From positions 1-64,000 of the forward strand of contig NZ_JACBXD010000002.1 of NCBI RefSeq assembly GCF_013870525.1: a DNA stretch of 64,000 nucleotides, written 5' to 3'. Every line of letters starts with the position of its first letter. The first letter of the stretch is position 1. The stretch comes from Amycolatopsis pittospori. GTDB lineage: Bacteria; Actinomycetota; Actinomycetes; Mycobacteriales; Pseudonocardiaceae. A program made the translations under genes and the position numbers. The notes beneath the pieces are model-generated. The model did not search any database. It saw nothing but the letters and a program-made list of their open reading frames with translations, and was not told the DNA's origin. Below are positions 60,589 through 64,000 of the stretch, piece after piece.

Positions 60589-62772
60589 GTGCCACGCTCA
60601 CGCAACTCCTCCATCCTCGCCGCCGTGACCGCCGTCGTGGCCTCACTCGCGGCGCCGGCCACCGTCGCGGCGGCCGAGGCCACCTACTCGATCTCGGTCG
60701 GCGCCACCGCGCCGTACGCGCATCCCACCGACACCCCGGCGGGGGCGTTCATCGACAAGGACGGGACCTTCTACTTCCAGCAATCCGCCGCGCTCTACGG
60801 CGCGGACCAGGTCCGGGAGTGGGAGTTCTTCTCCGGCAACGACTTCGACTCCGCGAAAAGGTCAGCCGCGTTGAGCGACGCCGTCAATCCGGCGGAGCCC
60901 CGCGACCGCAACAACGACACGACCTGGCGCTGCAACACCAGCCCCACCGGCAAGGAGGCCACCCCGCCACCGGCCGGATCCGGGTACTCGCAGAAGAACT
61001 TCTGCGATCTCGTGGGCACCTGGGTGGATCCGGACACCGGTGACTGGTACGGCTTGGTGCACAACGAGTTCACCCCCGAGCCGTTCGGTAAACCGTCGTT
61101 CTCCCACTACGACTCGATCGACTGGGCCGTGTCCACCGACCAGGGGCGCACCTGGTCCATCAAGGGGCACGCGATCACTTCGCCGTACAGCACGAAACGC
61201 GGAGACACCGCCGCGTTCCCGAACCAGACGTTCGACTACGGCGACGGCGATCCCCGCCTGTTCGCCGATCCGGCCTCGGGCTATTTCTACGTCTACTACG
61301 GCTCGCGGATCGTGCCCAAGGAAGGCGCGGGCGGCAGCGCCGGCGGCCTCGCGCATGTGGCCAGGGCGCCGATGTCGGGCAAGCTCGCCGGTGGCACCTG
61401 GTCGAAGTGGTACGACGGCGGCTGGTCCCAGCCCGGAGTGGGCGGCAAGGAAAGCAACATGGTCCCGGTCAGCGCCGAAAACCCGGGCGGCTACACGAAA
61501 CCGGCCGACGACTACGACCCCGCCAACACCGGCAATGTCGACCAGCAGGTCGCGGCCGGCCAGTTGCCGCGGAAGTCGGACCTGTTCGTCATGAACATCG
61601 CCTACGACGCCCACCTCGGTGTCTACATCGGCGAGCCGGAGGTCGTTTCCGGGACGCAGTCGCAGAAGTTCTACGTCACCGACGATCTCGCCACCCAGAA
61701 ATGGCGCCTGATCGGCGATACCGGCGCCTACAAGTCCGGCTCCTGGTACCGCTGGTTCGTCGACGGCGCGAACAAGACGAACTCCACCATCGTCGGCAAG
61801 GACTTCCGCTCCTACTGTTCCATCGCCTGTGCCGGAGGTGACGGCGAATACGCGAACATCACCATCACCTCCGGCACCCCGGCCCCCGCGCCCGCCGACC
61901 CGGCCCGGGCCTACCGGATCGGCAGCGGAGCAGGACGCGTACTGACCCAGAGCGCCGGAACCGCTGACACGACCTCCGTCCCGGCGGAGAGCGCGAACGA
62001 CCTGGCGGCCTGGAGGTTCTCCTCCAACGGCGACGGTTCCTTCACGATCATCAACGCCTCCACCGGGCAGGCACTCGGCGTACCGGTGTCGCCGTCGAAA
62101 CGCGCTTGGGGCACTCGCCCGTCGGTGTCCGCGCCGGACGCCGGCGTCGGGCAACAGTGGTTCGCCGTCCCTGCCAAGGGAACCAGTGGCGGATACCGCC
62201 TGATCAACCGCTACAGCGGCCTCGCGCTGGGCCTGTCCGCGACCGCGAACCGGCTCGCCGAAACCACCCCGGTCCGCGGCTGGACCGACAAGACCGGCGG
62301 TCAGGTCGGCGGATCCCGCACCGCCGCCGAGCAGACGCTGACACTCACCGCGACCGGTCCGGCGACGCTGGACGGCGTGCACACCGTCAGCACCGCGGGC
62401 CGGGCGCTGGACGTCCCCGGTCACTCGACCACGGCGGGCACCCAGCTCACCACCTGGACGCAGAACGGCGGCCTGAACCAGAAGTGGCGCTTCACCCGCC
62501 ACACCGACGGCACCTACCGGATCACCGGCCTCGAATCGGGGCTGTGCCTGGACGTCGGCGACGGCTCCAGCGCGGCCGGGGCCCGGGTGATCCAGTGGAC
62601 GTGCACCGACGGCGCCAACCAGCGCTGGCGAGTGGACGGCGCACCGGGTTCGGCCACGATCACGGCCGTCCACAGTGGACTGAGGCTCGCGACCGCGTCC
62701 ACCGCCGACGGCGCCCTCGTCACCCAGCAGCCGTCCGGCGACTCGCCCTTGCAACGGTGGGCGATCGGCTGA
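60589..62772 (+). CDS. secreted beta-propeller protein with two ricin-B lectin domains
   Basis: 727 residues with a signal peptide (about 1-30). The first ~430 residues look like a five-bladed GH43/sialidase-like propeller (AGAFIDKDGTFYFQQS, SIDWAVSTDQGRTWS with an Asp-box-like SxDxGxTW, YGDGDPRLFADPASGYFYVYYGSRI). Two RICIN-type modules follow (about 440-590 and 600-727) with QxW motifs (LNQKWRF, ANQRWRVDG, PLQRWAIG). Likely a secreted glycan-binding or glycan-cleaving protein; the catalytic acid/base residues are not certain. GTG 60589 after aaagggg. Confidence 0.82.
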   Translation: MPRSRNSSILAAVTAVVASLAAPATVAAAEATYSISVGATAPYAHPTDTPAGAFIDKDGTFYFQQSAALYGADQVREWEFFSGNDFDSAKRSAALSDAVNPAEPRDRNNDTTWRCNTSPTGKEATPPPAGSGYSQKNFCDLVGTWVDPDTGDWYGLVHNEFTPEPFGKPSFSHYDSIDWAVSTDQGRTWSIKGHAITSPYSTKRGDTAAFPNQTFDYGDGDPRLFADPASGYFYVYYGSRIVPKEGAGGSAGGLAHVARAPMSGKLAGGTWSKWYDGGWSQPGVGGKESNMVPVSAENPGGYTKPADDYDPANTGNVDQQVAAGQLPRKSDLFVMNIAYDAHLGVYIGEPEVVSGTQSQKFYVTDDLATQKWRLIGDTGAYKSGSWYRWFVDGANKTNSTIVGKDFRSYCSIACAGGDGEYANITITSGTPAPAPADPARAYRIGSGAGRVLTQSAGTADTTSVPAESANDLAAWRFSSNGDGSFTIINASTGQALGVPVSPSKRAWGTRPSVSAPDAGVGQQWFAVPAKGTSGGYRLINRYSGLALGLSATANRLAETTPVRGWTDKTGGQVGGSRTAAEQTLTLTATGPATLDGVHTVSTAGRALDVPGHSTTAGTQLTTWTQNGGLNQKWRFTRHTDGTYRITGLESGLCLDVGDGSSAAGARVIQWTCTDGANQRWRVDGAPGSATITAVHSGLRLATASTADGALVTQQPSGDSPLQRWAIG

Positions 62773-62778
62773 GGCCGG

Positions 62779-62824
62779 CCTACCGGCGCCGCACCGTGTC
62801 AGTGCGCGGTGCGGCGCCGGTAGG
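62779..62824. terminator. bidirectional terminator overlapping cysteine dioxygenase stop
   Basis: Perfect 18-bp arms (62779-62796 and 62807-62824). The 10-base loop contains the stop codon (62799-62801) of the minus-strand gene. Confidence 0.8.
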
Positions 62825-63341
62825 TGCGGCGCACACTGGTCCCCTGGCTGAGGTCGGCGCCGTACACGTGCAGGGTGATGGCGACCGTGTCGCCGGTGTT
62901 GTGCACCTGGTGGATGTCGTCGGGCGGCGCGACACCGCTGACGGAACCGGCCGGGCGTTGCCTGCTGCCCGTCTGGACCAGCCTGTCGCCGTCGATGTCG
63001 AAGATGTTCTCGGTCTCGGCGCCTTGCAGCACCGCGAACGAACACCAGACGAGGTGGTCGTGGATCTCGGTGATCTGGCCTGGCCGCCACACCACCGCGG
63101 AGATCGAGAAGGTGGGCTCGGCGTGCAGAGTGTGGCGGGTGTATCCCTCGGCGGATCCTTCCCGTTCCTCCGACGTGAGAAGCCGCACCGTCGGGCGCGA
63201 CTCGGTGAGGACGTCGGCGACGAGCCTCGCGACGGTTCCGGGATCGGATTCCCGCCGGGTGCACTGGCGGATCCGTTCGATCAATTCCGGGAGGCCGGGT
63301 CTGGATCGGGTGCCGGCCGGGACATCGGACGCGGTGGTCAT
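62799..63341 (-). CDS. cysteine dioxygenase family protein
   Basis: 180-residue cupin: ITEIHDHLVWCSFAVLQG supplies the HxH iron ligands and DDIHQVHNTGDTVAITLHVYG the third His region, as in bacterial cysteine or thiol dioxygenases. Converts cysteine (or a related thiol) to the sulfinate. aaaggagaac precedes the ATG. Divergent from a LysR gene that likely regulates it. Confidence 0.9.
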   Translation of the reverse strand: MTTASDVPAGTRSRPGLPELIERIRQCTRRESDPGTVARLVADVLTESRPTVRLLTSEEREGSAEGYTRHTLHAEPTFSISAVVWRPGQITEIHDHLVWCSFAVLQGAETENIFDIDGDRLVQTGSRQRPAGSVSGVAPPDDIHQVHNTGDTVAITLHVYGADLSQGTSVRRTYRRRTAH

Positions 63342-63436
63342 CGTGTTCTCCTTTCCGGGTCACTCCGAGCCTGGCGGGTTGATCACATGACGTCCAATGC
63401 CAAGTTTTTCGCTGACGGATAAGTACTCTTGATGCA

Positions 63437-64000
63437 TGCTGAACCTGAATCAGCTCACGGTCCTGGCCGCCGTCGCCCGGCACGGCTCGGTGACCGAGGC
63501 GGCGAAAGAACTGCATTACACGCAACCGGCGGTGAGCCATCACCTCTCCAGGCTGGAGGCCGCCACCGGCGCGAAGCTGCTCCAACGGATCGGCCGCGGC
63601 ATCCGGCTCACTCCCGAAGGAGAACTGCTCGCGGCCCGCGCCGCCGAGATCGTCGGCCGCGTCGACGCCGCCACGACCGAACTGGCCGCCCAGGTCGGGC
63701 TCCGGTCCGGCCGGGTCCGGATGGCCGGCTTCCAATCGATCCTGAGCACCGTCGTCCCCAAGGCCGCCGCCACCCTCGCCCAAGCACACCCGGGGATCGA
63801 ACTCGGGCTCGTCGACGAACATCCCGTCGAAGCCCTGCGCCTGCTGCGCGCGGGCCGGATCGACGTCGCGTTGATCTTCCGGTACGCCGACACCCCGGGC
63901 GAGGAGGACGGATTCCGGCTGACCCACCTGTTCGACGACCCGATCTACCTGCTCACCTACGAGCCGGGCCAGACCCTCGCCGAGCACCGCGACTCCACCT
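63437..64000 (+). CDS. LysR-family transcriptional regulator, 3' end outside window
   Basis: 188 codons visible. HTH LNLNQLTVLAAVARHGSVTEAAKELHYTQPAVSHHLSRLEAATGAKLLQR and the start of the effector domain (VRMAGFQSILSTVVPKAAATLAQAHPGIELGL, then ALRLLRAGRIDVALIF). I chose ATG 63437 because it starts the LysR HTH; the ATG at 63433 is out of frame. Divergent from cysteine dioxygenase, 95 bases apart. Confidence 0.9.

Noticed and set aside
60862-63987. A 1041-codon open frame on the minus strand
   Set aside because: It lies antisense to the propeller/ricin gene and the LysR gene and covers cysteine dioxygenase in another frame; composition is that of a shadow frame.

Overview
The window is high-GC actinobacterial DNA. 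GTG starts and purine-rich ribosome sites are common, and it carries F420/deazaflavin-type oxidoreductases, many TetR, GntR, LysR, AraC, PadR and LuxR-type regulators, a DUF222/HNH (13E12-like) repeat gene, and a glycosyltransferase resembling the glycopeptide-decorating GT1 enzymes. Together these point to the Pseudonocardiaceae, most likely an Amycolatopsis-like organism. The family is my inference; no rRNA or housekeeping marker is present. No integrase, transposase, CRISPR array or prophage was found.

Layout. 0-25 kb is a block of secreted proteins and regulators lying between two inverted copies of a DUF222/HNH gene: one long copy that runs in from the left edge, and one at 24.8-25.2 kb with a large in-frame internal deletion. 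Inside are a GH87-like alpha-1,3-glucanase, a GH84 glucosaminidase, two active-looking trypsin-like proteases, an M64 metallopeptidase, and secreted FG-GAP, LVIVD and YVTN proteins. 25-34 kb holds two facing lipid- or alcohol-oxidation groups: TetR with SDR, saccharopine-dehydrogenase-like protein and acyl-CoA ligase, facing an aldehyde dehydrogenase and GMC oxidoreductase behind a KstR-like operator. 34-49 kb is a run of small divergent regulator/target pairs (LysR/NmrA, LysR/acyl-CoA dehydrogenase-CaiB, PadR/SnoaL, GntR/hydrolase). It also contains a secreted S1 pseudoprotease with its whole catalytic triad replaced and a membrane HTH protein with an NBR1-type extracytoplasmic domain. 49.6-55.3 kb is a tightly overlapped five-gene catabolic operon (TSUP transporter, amidohydrolase, MFS, FAH hydrolase, PuuE-like deacetylase), divergent from a GntR regulator across a perfect 20-bp palindrome.

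55.4-57.9 kb is the most unusual part. Two tRNA genes with leucine anticodons (GAG and CAG) but short class I variable loops lie in tandem just upstream of a 725-residue TerD-domain protein. One has C instead of the near-universal U33. The pair is bracketed by a 13-bp perfect inverted repeat. I know of no described function for this tRNA-tRNA-TerD unit, and it is the best candidate here for an undescribed system.

58-64 kb carries a DUF4097 protein, an AlkD-like DNA alkylation repair protein, a 0.7-kb noncoding stretch full of inverted repeats, a secreted beta-propeller/ricin-B protein, a cysteine dioxygenase and the start of its divergent LysR regulator, cut by the right edge.
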